Assembly: GCA_914767715.1 (NCBI GenBank)
Contig: OU612068.1
Location: 12,586,001 to 12,650,000, forward strand
Direction: 5' to 3'
Length of the DNA stretch: 64,000 nt
Origin: Membranipora membranacea
Lineage: Eukaryota > Bryozoa > Gymnolaemata > Cheilostomatida > Membraniporidae
A program made the translations under genes and the position numbers. Under the pieces are notes generated by a model, which saw only the letters and a program-made list of their open reading frames with translations, had not been told where the DNA came from and ran no database searches. This document shows, in pieces, positions 49,930 to 63,300 of the stretch. Position 1 is the first letter of the stretch. Every line of letters begins with the position of its first letter.

Positions 49930-51269
49930 CGGTTTTTTTTCGCCGAGATCAAAAAATAGATTCACTTCAAACCTACCTCATAGGGAGGAGCAACTCCTGC
50001 TCATCTCGAATCTGCAAACCGTTTGGCTCTGCGGCTTTTCACTCTCCGTCAGCGTCCGTTTTAATTAGGGTCACTTTTGCTAAAAAAAAACATGCCAATC
50101 GGCAGCATTGAAAAATAAAAACTCTGTTGGATTCTTATCAAACTCCGACCAGTTCAAGCTCTTATTGGCCTCATTCAAACTGCAGAATATTGGAATCCTC
50201 TGATTAACTGGTGGGTCATAACGCTGACTTGAAGTTTCAAGAATTATACCAAGGGAGGGTATCACGGTTTTTTTTCGCCGAGATCAAAAAATAGATTCGC
50301 TTTAAACCTACCTCATAGGGAGGAGCAACTCCTGCTCATCTCGAATCTGCAAACCGTTTGGCTCTGCGGCTTTTCACTCTCTGTCAGCGTCCGTTTTAAT
50401 TAGGGTCACTTTTGCTAAAAAAAAACATGCCAAACGGCAGCATTGAAAAATAAAAACTCTGTTGGATTCTTATCAAACTCCGACCAGTTCAAGCTCTTAT
50501 TGGCCTCATTCAAACTGCAGAATATTGGAATCCTTTGATTAACTGGTGGGTCATAACTCTGACTTGAAGTTTAAAAAATTATACCAAGGGAGGGTATCAC
50601 GGTTTTTTTTCGCCGAGATCAAAAAATAGATTCACTTCAAACCTACCTCATAGGGAGGAGCAACTCCTGCTCATCTCGAATCTGCAAACCGTTTGGCTCT
50701 GCGGCTTTTCACTCTCCGTCAGCGTCCGTTTTAATTAGGGTCACTTTTGCTAAAAAAAAACATGCCAATCGGCAGCATTGAAAAATAAAAACTCTGTTGG
50801 ATTCTTATCAAACTCCGACCAGTTCAAGCTCTTATTGGCCTCATTCAAACTGCAGAATATTGGAATCCTCTGATTAACTGGTGGGTCATAACGCTGACTT
50901 GAAGTTTCAAGAATGATACCAAGGGAGGGTATCACGGTTTTTTTTCGCCGAGATCAAAAAATAGATTCGCTTTAAACCTACCTCATAGGGAGGAGCAACT
51001 CCTGCTCATCTCGAATCTGCAAACCGTTTGGCTCTGCGGCTTTTCACTCTCCGTCAGCGTCCGTTTTAATTAGGGTCACTTTTGCTAAAAAAAAACATGC
51101 CAAACGGCAGCATTGAAAAATAAAAACTCTGTTGGATTCTTATCAAACTCCGACCAGTTCAAGCTCTTATTGGCCTCATTCAAACTGCAGAATATTGGAA
51201 TCCTTTGATTAACTGGTGGGTCATAACTCTGACTTGAAGTTTAAAAAATTATACCAAGAGAGGGTATCA
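49930..51269. repeat. Tandem dimer repeat (2 x 670 bp)
   Basis: Two back-to-back copies of a two-monomer unit, 49930-50599 and 50600-51269. Markers: gattcac 49958/50628, gccaatcggc 50095/50764, tttcaagaat 50235/50905, cgctttaaacc 50299/50969, cataactctgac 50552/51222 and aagtttaaaaaatt 50567/51237. The second copy has aatgatacc for aattatacc and ctccgtcag for ctctgtcag. The last two markers appear once more near 52226, linking it to the trimer that follows. Confidence 0.87.
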
Positions 51270-52953
51270 CGGTTTTTTTTCGCCGAGATCAAAAAATAGA
51301 TTCGCTTCAAACCTACCTCATATGGAGGAGCAACTCCTGCTCATCTCGAATCTGCAAACCGTTTGGTTCTGCGGCTTTACCTCTCCGTCAGCGTCCGTTT
51401 TAATTAGGGTCACTTTTGCTAAAAAAAACATGCCAAACGGCAGCATTGCAAAATAAAAACTCTGTTGGATTCTTATCAAACTCCGACCAGTTCAAGCTTT
51501 TATTGGCCTCATTCAAACTGCAGAATATTGGAATCCTCTGATTAACTGGTGGGTCATAACGCTGACTTGAAGTTTCAAAAATTATACCAAGGGAGGGTAT
51601 CACGGTTTTTTTTCGCCGAGATCAAAAAATAGATTCGCTTCAAACCTACCTCATAGGGAGGAGCAATTCCTGCTGATCTCGAATCTGCAAACCGTTTGGC
51701 TCTGCGGCTTTTCACTCTCCGTCAGCGTTCGTTTTAATTAGGGTCACTTTTGCTAAAAAAAACATGCCAAACGGCAGCATTGCAAAATAAAAAATCTGTT
51801 GGATTCTTATCAAACTCCGACCAGTTCAAGCTTTTATTGGCCTCATTCAAACTGCAGAATATTGGAATCCTCTGATTAACTGGTGGGTCATAACGCTGAC
51901 TTGAAGTTTCAAAGATTATACCAAGGGAGGGTATCACGGTTTTTTTTCGCCGAGATCAAACAATAGATTCGCTTCAAACCTACCTCATAGGGAGGAGCAA
52001 CTCCTGCTCATCTCGAATCTGCAAACCGTTTGGCTCTGCGGCTTTTCACTCTCCGTCAGCGTCCGTTTTAATTAGGGTCACTTTTGCTAAAAATAAACAT
52101 GCCAAACGGCGGCATTGAAAAATAAAAACTCTGTTGGATTCTTATCAAACTCCGACCAGTTCAAGCTCTTATTGGCCTCATTCAAACTGCAGAATATTGG
52201 AATCCTCTGATCAACTGGTGGGTCATAACTCTGACTTGAAGTTTAAAAAATTATACCAAGAGAGGGTATCACGGTTTTTTTTCGCCGAGATCAAAAAATA
52301 GATTCGCTTCAAACCTACCTCATATGGAGGAGCAACTCCTGCTCATCTCGAATCTGCAAACCGTTTGGTTCTGCGGCTTTACCTCTCCGTCAGCGTCCGT
52401 TTTAATTAGGGTCACTTTTGCTAAAAAAAACATGCCAAACGGCAGCATTGAAAAATAAAAACTCTGTTGGATTCTTATCAAACTCCGACCAGTACAAGCT
52501 CTTATTGGCCTCATTCAAACTGCAGAATATTGGAATCCTCTGATTAAATGGTGGGTCATAACGCTGACTTGAAGTTTCAAAAAATATACCAAGGGAGGGT
52601 ATCACGGTTTTTTTTCGCCGAGATCAAAAAATAGTTTCGATTCAAACCTACCTCATAGGGAGGAGCATTTCCTGCTGATCTCGAATCTGCAAACCGTTTG
52701 GCTCTGCGGCTTTTCACTCTCCGTCAGCGTCCGTTTTAATTAGGGTCACTTTTGCTAAAAAAAACATGCCAAACGGCAGCATTGCAAAATAAAAACTCTG
52801 TTGGATTCTTATCAAACTCCGACCAGTTCAAGCTTTTATTGGCCTCATTCAAACTGCAGAATATTGGAATCCTCTGATTAACTGGTGGGTCATAACGCTG
52901 ACTTGAAGTTTCAAAAATTATACCAAGGGAGGGTATCACGGTTTTTTTTCGCC
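51215..52953. repeat. Trimer-spaced duplication (about 1003 bp)
   Basis: Markers at 51215-51950 return at 52218-52953: cataactctgac, ccaagagaggg, tcatatggagg, tttggttctgcggc with a one-base loss in ctttacctctcc, gcattgcaaaat, aagcttttattgg and ctgctgatctc. A four-monomer link is also present (gatcaaacaatag 51956/53293, ctaaaaataaacatg 52086/53424), so two spacings are nested here. The aagcttttattgg change creates a HindIII site (AAGCTT). Confidence 0.82.
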
Positions 52954-55900
52954 GAGATCAAAAAATAGATTCGCTTCAAACCTACCTCATAGGGAGGAGC
53001 AACTCCTGCTCATCTCGCATCTGCAAACCGTTTGGCTCTGCGGCTTTTCACTCTCAGTCAGCGTCCGTTTTAATTAGGGTTACTTTTGCTAAAAAAAAAG
53101 ATGCCAAACGGCAGCATTGAAAAATAAAAACTCTGTGGGATTCTTATCAAACTCCGACCAGTTCAAGCTCTTATTGGCCTCATTCAAACTGCAGAATATT
53201 GGAATCCTCTGATTAACTGGTGGGTCATAACGCTGACTTGAAGTTTCAAAAATTATACCAAGGGAGGGTATCACGGTTTTTTTTCGCCGAGATCAAACAA
53301 TAGATTCGCTTCAAACCTACCTCATAGGGAGGAGCAACTCCTGCTCATCTCGAATCTGCAAACCGTTTGGCTCTGCGGCTTTTCACTCTCCGTCAGCGTC
53401 CGTTTTAATTAGGGTCACTTTTGCTAAAAATAAACATGCCAAACGGCAGCATTAAAAAATAAAAACTCTGTTGGATTCTTATCAAACTCCGACCAGTTCA
53501 AGCTCTTATTGGCCTCATTCAAACTGCAGAATATTGGAATCCTCTGATTAACTGGTGGGTCATAACGCTGACTTGAAGTTTCAAAAATTATACCTAGGGA
53601 GGGTATCACGGTTTTTTTTGGCCGAGATCAAAAAATAGATTCGCTTCAAACCTACCTCATAGGGAGGAGCAATTCCTGCTCATCTCGAATCTGCAAACCG
53701 TTTGGCTCTGCGGCTTTTCACTCTCCGTCAGCGTTTGTTTTAATTAGGGTCACTTTTGCTAAAAAAAAACATGCCAAACGGCAGCATTGAAAAATAAAAA
53801 CTCTGTTGGATTCTTATCAAACTCCGACCAGTTCAAGCTCTTATTGGCCTCATTCAAACTGCAGAATATTGGAATCCTCTGATTAACTGGTGGGTCATAA
53901 CGCTGACTTGAAGTTTCAAAAATTATACCTAGGGAGGGTATCACGGTTTTTTTTCGCCGAGAGCAAAAAATAGATTCGCTTCAAACCTACCTCATAGGGA
54001 GGAGCAACTCCTGCTCATCTCGAATCTGCAAACCGTTTGGCTCTGCGGCTTTTCACTCTCCGTCAGCATCCGTTTTAATTAGGGTCACTTTTGCTAAAAA
54101 AAAACATGCCAAACGGCAGCATTGAAAAATAAAAACTCTGTTGGATTCTTATCAAACTCCGACCAGTTCAAGCTCTTATTGGCCTCATTCAAACTGCAGA
54201 ATATTGGAATCCTCTGATTAACTGGTGGGTCATAACGCTGACTTGAAGTTTCAAAAATTATACCAAGGGAGGGTATCACGGTGTTTTTTCGCCGAGATCA
54301 AAAAATAGATTCGCTTCAAACCTACCTCGCAGGGAGGAGCAACTCCTGCTCATCTCGAATCTGCAAACCGTTTGGCTCTGCGGCTTTTTACTCTCCGTCA
54401 GCGTCCGTTTTAATTAGGGTCACTTTTGCTAAAAAAAAACATGCCAAACGGCAGCATTGAAAAATAAAAACTCTGTTGGATTCTTATCAAACTCCGACCA
54501 GTTTAAGCTGTTATTGGCCTCATTCAAACTGCAGAATATTGGAATCCTCTGATTAACTGGTGGGTCATAACGCTGACTTTAAGTTTCAAAAATTATACCA
54601 AGGGAGGGTATCACGGTGTTTTTTCGCCGAGATCAAAAAATAGATTCGCTTCAAACCTACCTCACAGGGAGGAGCAACTCCTGCTCATCTCGAATCTGCA
54701 AACCGTTTGGCTCTGCGGCTTTTCACTCTCCGTCAGCATTCGTTTTAATTAGGGTCACTTTTGCTAAAAAAAAACATGCCAAACGGCAGCATTGAAAAAT
54801 AAAACTCTGTTGGATTCTTATCAAACTCCGACCAGTTCAAGCTCTTATTGGCCTCATTCAAACTGCAGAATATTGGAATCCTCTGATTAACTGGTGGGTC
54901 ATAACGCTGACTTGAAGTTTCAAAAATTATACCAAGGGAGGGTATCACGGTTTTTTTTCGCCGAGATCAAAAAATAGATTCGCTTCAAACCTACCTCATA
55001 GGGAGAAGCAACACCTGCTCATCTCGAATCTGCAAACCGTTTGGCTCTGCGGCTTTTCACTCTCCGTCAGCGCCCGTTTTAATTAGGGTCACTTTTGCTA
55101 AAAAAAACATGCCAAACGGCAGCATTGAAAAATAAAAACTCTGTTGGATTCTTATCAAACTCCGACCAGTTCAAGCTCTTATTGGCCTCATTCAAACTGC
55201 AGAATGTTGGAATCCTCTGATTAACTGGTGGGTCATAACGCTGACTTGAAGTTTCAAAAATTATACCTAGGGAGGGTATCACGGTTTTTTTTCGCCGAGA
55301 TCAAAAAATAGATTCGCTTCAAACCCACCTCATAGGGAGGAGCAACTCCTGCTCGTCTCGAATCTGCAAACCGTTTGGCTCTGCGGCTTTTCACTCTCCG
55401 TCAGCGTCCGGTTTAATTAGGGTCACTTTTGCTAAAAAAAAACATGCCAAACGGCAGCATTGAAAAATAAAAACTCTGTTGGATTCTTATCAAACTCCGA
55501 CCAGTTCAAGCTCTTATTGGCCTCATTCAAACTGCAGAATATTGGAATCCTCTGATTAACTGGTGGGTCATAACGCTGACTTGAAGTTTCAAAAATTATA
55601 CCTAGGGAGGGTATCACGGTTTTTTTTCGCCGATATCAAAAAATAGATTCGCTTCAAACCTACCTCATAGGGAGGAGCAACTCATGCTCATCTCGAATCT
55701 GCAAACCGTTTGGCTCTGCGGCTTTTCACTCTCCGTCAGCGTTCGTTTTAATTAGGTTCACTTTTGCTAAAAAAAAACATGCCAAACGGCAGCATTGAAA
55801 AATAAAAACTCTGTTGGATTCTTATCAAACTCCGACCAGTTCAAGCTCTTATTGGCCTCATTCAAACTGCAGAATATTAGAATCCTCTGATTAACTGGTG

Positions 55901-57289
55901 GGTCATAACGCTGACTTGAAGTTTCAAAAATTATACCAAGGGAGGGTATCACGGTTTTTTTTCGCCGAGATCAAAAAATAGATTCGCTTCAAACCTACCT
56001 CCTAGGGAGGAGCAACTCCTGCTCATCTCGAATCTGCAAACCGTTTGGCTCTGCGGCTTTTCACTCTCCGTCAGCGTTCGTTTTAATTAGGTTCACTTTT
56101 GCTAAAAAAAAACATGCCAAACGGCAGCATTGAAAAATAAAAACTCTGTTGGATTCTTATCAAACTCCGACCAGTTCAAGCTCTTATTGGCCTCATTCAA
56201 ACTGCAGAATATTGGAATCCTCTGATTTACTGGTGGGTCATAACGCTCACTTGAAGTTTCAAAAATTATACCAATGGAGGGTATCACGGTTTTTTTTCGC
56301 CGAGATCAAGAAATAGATTCGCTTCAAACCTACCTCCTAGGGAGGAGCAACTCCTGGTCATCTCGAATCTGCAAACCGTTTGGCTCTGCGGCTTTTCACT
56401 CTCCGTCAGCGTCCGTTTTAATTAGGGTCACTTTTGCTAAAAACAAACATGCCATACGGCAGCATTGAAAAATAAAAACTCTGTTGGATTCTTATCAAAC
56501 TCCGACCAGTTTAAGCTCTTATTGGCCTCATTCAAACTGCAGAATATTGGAATCCTCTGATTAACTGGTGGGTCATAACGCTGACTTGAAGTTTCAAAAA
56601 TTATACCAAGGGAGGGTATCACGGTTTTTTTCCGCCGAGATCAAAAAATAGATTCGCTTCAAACCTACCTCATAGGGAGAAGCAACTCCTGCTCATCTTG
56701 AATCTGCAAACCGTTTGGCTCTGCGGCTTTTCACTCTCCGTTAGCGTCCGTTTTAATTAGGGTCACTTTTGCTAAAAAAAAACATGCCAAACGGCAGCAT
56801 TGAAAAATAAAAACTCTGTTGGATTCTTATCAAACTCCGACCAGTTCAAGCTCTTGTTGACCTCATTCAAACTGCAGAATATTGGAATCCTCTGATTAAC
56901 TGGTGGGTCATAACGCTGACTTGAAGTTTCAAAAATTATACCAAGGGAGGGTATCACGCTTTTTTTTCGCCGAGATCAAAAAGTAGATTCGCTTCAAACC
57001 TACCTCATAGGGAGGAGCAACTCCTGCTCATCTCGAATCTGCGAACCGTTTGGCTCTGCGGCTTTTCACTCTCCGTCAGCGTCCGTTTTAATTAGGGTCA
57101 CTTTTGCTAAAAAAAAACATGCCAAACGGCAGCATTAAAAAATAAAAACTCTGTTGGATTCTTATCAAACTCCGACCAGTTCAAGCTCTTATTGGCCTCA
57201 TTCAAACTGCAGAATATTGGAATCCTCTGATTAACTGGTGGGTCATAACGCTGACTTGAAGTTTCAAAAATTATACCAAGGGAGGGTAT

Positions 57290-57960
57290 CACGGTTCTTT
57301 TTCGCCGAGATCAAAAAATTGATTCGCTTCAAACCTACCTCATAGGGAGGAGCAACTCCTGCTCATCTCAAATCTGCAAACCGTTTGGCTCTGCGGCTTT
57401 TCACTCTCCGTCAGCGTTTGTTTTAATTAGGGTCACTTTTGCTAAAAAAAAACATGCCAAACGGCAGCATTGAAAAATAAAAACCCTGTTGGATTCTTAT
57501 CAAACTCCGACCAGTTCAAGCTCTTATTGGCCTCATTCAAACTGCAGAATATTGGAATCCTCTGATTAACTGGTGGGTCATAACGCTGACTTGAAGTTTC
57601 AAAAATTATACCAAGGGAGGGTATCACGGCTTTTTTTCGCCGAGATCAAAAAATAGATTCGCTTCAAACCTACCTCATAGGGAGGAGCAACTCCTGCTCA
57701 TCTCGAATCTGCAAACCGTTTGGGTCTGCGGCTTTTCACTCTCCGTCAGCGTCCGTTTTAATTAGGGTCACTTTTGCTAAAAAAAAACATGCCAAACGGC
57801 AGCATTGAAAAATAAAAACTCTGTTGGATTCTTATCAAACTCCGACCAGTTCAAGCTCTTATTGGCCTCATTCAAACTGCAGAATATTGGAATCCTCTGA
57901 TTAACTGGTGGGTCATAACGCTGACTTGAAGTTTCAAAAATTATACCAAGGGAGGGTATC
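57290..57960. repeat. Segment repeated at 59633-60303 (7 monomers away)
   Basis: Markers: ggttctttttcgcc, aaaaaattgattc, cagcgtttgtttt, cacggctttttttcg and tttgggtctgcgg, shared at about 2343 bp. The last two recur again near 60638 and 60733, two monomers further, so the second monomer of the pair is present three times. Confidence 0.84.
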
Positions 57961-59632
57961 ACGGTTTTTTTTCGCCGAGATCAAAAAATAGAATCGCTTC
58001 AGACCTACCTCATAGGGAGGAGCAACTCCTGCTCATCTCGAATCTGCAAACCGTTTGGCTCTGCGGCTTTTCACTCTCCGTCAGCGTCCGTTTTAATTAG
58101 GGTCACTTTTGCTAAATAAAAACCTGCCAAACGGCAGCATTGAAAAATAAAAACTCTGTTGGATTCTTATCAAACTCCTACCAGTTCAAGCTCTTATTGG
58201 CCGCATTCAAACTGCAGATTATTGGAATCCTCTGATTAACTGGTGGGTCATAACGCTGACTTGAAGTTTCAAAAATTATACCAAGGGAGGGTATCACGGT
58301 TTTTTTTCGCCGAGATCAAAAAATAGATTCGCTTCAAACCTACCTCATAGGGAGGAGCAACTCCCGCTCACTTCGAATCTGCAAACCGTTTGGCTCTGCG
58401 GCTTTTCACTCTCCGTCAGCGTCCGTTTTAAAGAGGGTCACTTTTGCTAAAAAAAAACATACCAAACGGCAGCATTGAAAAATAAAAACTCTGTTGGATT
58501 CTTATCAAACTCCGACCAGTTCAAGCTCTTATTGGCCTCATTCAAACTGCAGAATATTGGAATCCTCTGATTAACTGGTGGGTCATAACGCTGACTTGAA
58601 GTTTCAAAAATTATACCAAGGGAGGGTATCACGGTTTTTTTTCGCCGAGATCAAAAAATAGATTCGCTTCAAACCTACCTCATAGGGAGGAGCAACTCCT
58701 GCTCATCTCGAATCTGCAAACCGTTTGGCTCTGCGGATTTTCCCTCTCCGTCAGCGTCCGTTTTAATTAGGGTCACTTTTGCTAAAAAAAAACATGCCAA
58801 ACGGCAGCATTGAAAAATAAAAACTCTGTTGGATTCTTATCAAACTCCGACCAGTTCAAGCTCTTATAGGCCTCATTCAAACTAAAGAATATTGGAATCC
58901 TCTGATTAACTGGTGGGTCATAACGCTGACTTGAAGTTTCAAAAATTATACCAAGGGAGGGTATCACGGTTTTTTTTCGCCGAGATCAAAAAATAGATTC
59001 GCTTCAAACCTACCTCAAAGGGAGGAGCAACTCCTGTTCATCTCGAATCTGCAAACCGTTTGGCTCTGCGGCTTTTCACTCTCCGTCAGCGTCCGTTTTA
59101 ATTAGGGTCACTTTTGCTAAAAAAAAACATGCCAAACAGCAGCATTGAAAAATAAAAACTCTGTTGGATTCTTATCAAACTCCGACCAGTTCAAGCTCTT
59201 ATTGGCCTCATTCAAACTGCAGAATATTGGAATCCTCTGATTTACTGGTGGGTCATAACGCTGACTTGAAGTTTCAAAAATTATACCAAGGGAGGGTATC
59301 ACGGTTTTTTTTCGCCGTGATCAAAAAATAGATTCGCTTCAAACCTACCTCATAGGGAGGAGCAACTCCTGCTCATCTCGAATCTGCAAACCGTTTGGCT
59401 CTGCGGCTTTTCACTCTCCGTAAGCGTCCGTTTTAATTAGGGTCACTTTTGCTAAAAAAACATGCCAAACGGCAGCATTGAAAAATAAAAACTCTGTTGG
59501 ATTCTTATCAAACTCCGACCAGTTCAAGCTCTTATTGGCCTCATTCAAACTGCAGAATATTGGAATCCTCTGATTAACTGGTGGGTCATAACGCTGACTT
59601 GAAGTTTCAAAAATTATACCAAGGGAGGGTAT

Positions 59633-60303
59633 CACGGTTCTTTTTCGCCGAGATCAAAAAATTGATTCGCTTCAAACCTACCTCATAGGGAGGAGCAACT
59701 CCTGCTCATCTCGAATCTGCAAACCGTTTGGCTCTGCGGCTTTTCACTCTCCGTCAGCGTTTGTTTTAATTAGGGTCACTTTTGCTAAAAAAAAACATGC
59801 CAAACGGCAGCATTGAAAAATAAAAACTCTGTTGGATTCTTATCAAACTCCGACCAGTTCAAGCTCTTATTGGCCTCATTCAAACTGCAGAATATTGGAA
59901 TCCTCTGATTAACTGGTGGGTCATAACGCTGACTTGAAGTTTCAAAAATTATACCAAGGGAGGGTATCACGGCTTTTTTTCGCCGAGATCAAAAAATAGA
60001 TTCGCTTCAAACCTACCTCATAGGGAGGAGCAACTCCTGCTCATCTCGAATCTGCAAACCGTTTGGGTCTGCGGCTTTTCACTCTCCGTCAGCGTCCGTT
60101 TTAATTAGGGTCACTTTTGCTAAAAAAAAACATGCCAAACGGCAGCATTGAAAAATAAAAACTCTGTTGGATTCTTATCAAACTCCGACCAGTTCAAGCT
60201 CTTATTGGCCTCATTCAAACTGCAGAATATTGGAATCCTCTGATTAACTGGTGGGTCATAACGCTGCCTTGAAGTTTCAAAAATTATACCAAGGGAGGGT
60301 ATC
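59633..60303. repeat. Second copy of the 57290-57960 segment
   Basis: Carries the same five markers. The monomer just before it has the shortest A-tract I noticed (A7 near 59454). The next copy reads gctgccttgaag near 60263, a variant also seen in the 44-49 kb segments. Confidence 0.83.
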
Positions 60304-63300
60304 ACGGTTTTTTTTCGCCGAGATCAAAAAATAGATTCGCTTCAAACCTACCTCATAGGGAGGAGCAACTCCTGCTCATCTCGAATCTGCAAACAGTTTG
60401 GCTCTGCGGCTTTTCACTCTCCGTCAGCGTCCGTTTAAATTAGGGTCACTTTTGCTAAAAAAAACATGCCAAACGGCAGCATTGAAAAATAAAAACTCTG
60501 TTGGATTCTTATCAAACTCCGACCAGTTCAAGCTCTTATTGGCCTCATTCAAACTGCAGAATATTGGAATCCTCTGATTAACTGGTGGGTCATAACGCTG
60601 ACTTGAAGTTTCAAAAATTATACCAAGGGAGGGTATCACGGCTTTTTTTCGCCGAGATCAAAAAATAGATTCGCTTCAAACCTACCTCATAGGGAGGAGC
60701 AACTCCTGCTCATCTCGAATCTGCAAACCGTTTGGGTCTGCGGCTTTTCACTCTCCGTCAGCGTCCGTTTTAATTAGGGTCACTTTTGCTAAAAAAAAAC
60801 ATGCCAAACGGCAGCATTGAAAAATAAAAACTCTGTTGGATTCTTATCAAACTCCGACCAGTTCAAGCTCTTATTGGCCTCATTCAAGCTGCAGAATATT
60901 GGAATCCTCTGATTAACTGGTGGGTCAAAACGCTGACTTGAAGTTTCATAAATTATACCAAGGGAGGGTATCACGGTTTTTTTTCGCCGAGATCAAAAAA
61001 TAGATTCGCTTCAAACCTACCTCATAGGGAGGAGCAACTCCTGCTCATCTCGAATCTGCAAACCGTTTGGCTCTGCGGCTTTTCCCTCTCCGTCAGCGTC
61101 CGTTTTAATTAGGGTCACTTTTGCTAAAAAAAAACATGCCAAACGGCAGCATTGAAAAATAAAAACTCTGTTGGATTCTTATCAAACTCCGACCAGTTCA
61201 AGCTCTTATTGGCCTCATTCAAACTGCAGAATATTGGAAACCTCTGATTAACTGGTGGGTCATAACGCTGACTTGAAGTTTCAAAAATTATACCAAGGGA
61301 GGGTATCACGAGTTTTTTTCGCCGAGATCAATAAATAGATTCGCTTCAAACCTACCTCATAGGGAGGAGCAACTCCTGCTCATCTCGAATCTGCAAACCG
61401 TTTGGCTCTGCGGCTTTTCACTCTCCGTCAGCGTCCGTTTTAATTAGGGTCACTTTTGCTTAAAAAAAACATGCCAAACGGCAGCATTGAAAAATAACAA
61501 CTCTGTTGGATTCTTATCAAACTCCGACCAGTTCAAGCTCTTTTTGGCCTCATTCAAACTGCAGAATATTGGAATCCTCTGATTAACTGGTGGGTCATAA
61601 CGCTGACTTGAAGGTTCAAAAATTATACCAAGGGAGGGTATCACGGTTTTTTTTCGCCGAGATCAAAAAATAGATTCGCTTCAAACCTACCTCATAGGGA
61701 GGAGCAACTCCTGCTCATCTCGAATCTGCAAACCGTTTGGCTCTGCGGCTTTTCACTCTCCGTCAGCGTCCGTTTTAATTAGGGTCACTTTTGCTAAAAA
61801 AAAAACATGCCAAACAGCAGCATTGAAAAATAAAAACTCTGTTGGATTCTTATCAAACTCCGACCAGTTCAAGCTCTTATTGGCCTCATTCAAACTGCAG
61901 AATATTGGGAACCTCTGATTAACTGGTGGGTCATAACGCTGACTTGAAGTTTCAAAAATTATACCAAGGGAGGGTATCACGGTTTTTTTTCGCCGAGATC
62001 AAAAAATAGATTCGCTTCAAACCTACCTCATAGGGAGGAGCAACTCCTGCTCATCTCGAATCTGCAAACCGTTTGGCTCTGCGGCTTTTCACTCTCCGTC
62101 AGCGTCCGTTTTAATTAGGGTCACTTTTGCTAAAAAAAAACATGCCAAACGGCAGCATTGAAAAATAAAAACTCTGTTGGATTCTTATCAAACTCCGACC
62201 AGTTCAAGCTCTTATTGGCCTCATTCAAACTGCAGAATATTGGAATCCTCTGATTAACTGGTGGGTCATAACGCTGACTTGAAGTTTCAAAAATTATACC
62301 AAGGGAGGGTATCACGGCTTTTTTTCGCCGAGATCAAAAAATAGATTCGCTTCAAACCTACCTCATAGGGAGGAGCAACTCCTGCTCATCTCGAATCTGC
62401 AAACCGTTTGGCTCTGCGGCTTTCCACTCTCTGTCAGCGTCCGTTTTAATTAGGGTCACTTTTGCTAAAAAAAAACATGCCAAACGGCAGCATTGAAAAA
62501 TAAAAACTCTGTTGGATTCTTATCAAACTCCGTCCAGTTCAAGCTCTTATTGGCCTCATTCAAACTGCAGAATATTGGAATCCTCTGATTAACTGGTGGG
62601 TCATAACGCTGACTTGAAGTTTCAAAAATTATACCAACGGAGGGTATCACGGTTTTTTTTCGCCGAGATCAAAAAATAGATTCGCTTCAAACCTACCTCA
62701 TAGGGAGGAGCAACTCCTGCTCATCTCGAATCTGCAAACCGTTTGGCTCTGCGGCTTTTCACTCTCCGTCAGCGTCCGTTTAAATTAGGGTCACTTTTGC
62801 TAAAAAAAAAACATGCAAAACGGCAGCATTGAAAAATAAAAACTCTGTTGGATTCTTATCAAACTCCGACCAGTTCAAGCTCTTATTGGCCTCATTCAAA
62901 CTGCAGAATATTGGAATCCTCTGATTAACTGGTGGGTCATAACGCTGACTTGAAGTTTCAAAAATTATACCAAGGGAGGGTATCACGGTTTTTTTTTCGC
63001 CGAGATCAAAAAATAGATTCGCTTCAAACCTACCTCATAGGGAGGAGCAACTCCTGCTCATCTCGAATCTGCAAATCGTTTGGCTCTGCGGCTTTTCACT
63101 CTCCGTCAGCGTCCGTTTTAATTAGGGTCACTTTTGCTAAAAAAAAACATGCCAAACGGCAGCATTGAAAAATAAAAACTCTGTTGGATTCTTATCAAAC
63201 TCCGACCAGTTCAAGCTCTTATCGGCCTCATTCAAACTGCAGAATATTGGAATCCTCTGATTAACTGGTGGGTCATAACGCTGACTTGAAGTTTCAAAAA

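Larger units (their letters stand above)
24800..50700. repeat. Zone 3: array part marked by gattcac and aatttcgg variants
   Basis: About 77 monomers. Roughly half carry gattcac instead of gattcgc, first near 24847 and last near 50630; outside this zone I find the change only as a possible case beside the 5-bp deletion near 6430. A second variant, aatttcggtcac for aattagggtcac, occurs near 24952, 26290, 29302, 31982, 33655, 34659, 39347, 45712 and 47052. The zone holds the strongest multi-monomer duplications (4, 5, 7 and 12 units). The gattcac change is a CpG-to-CpA transition, as expected after loss of a methylated cytosine, then spread by amplification. Confidence 0.7.
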
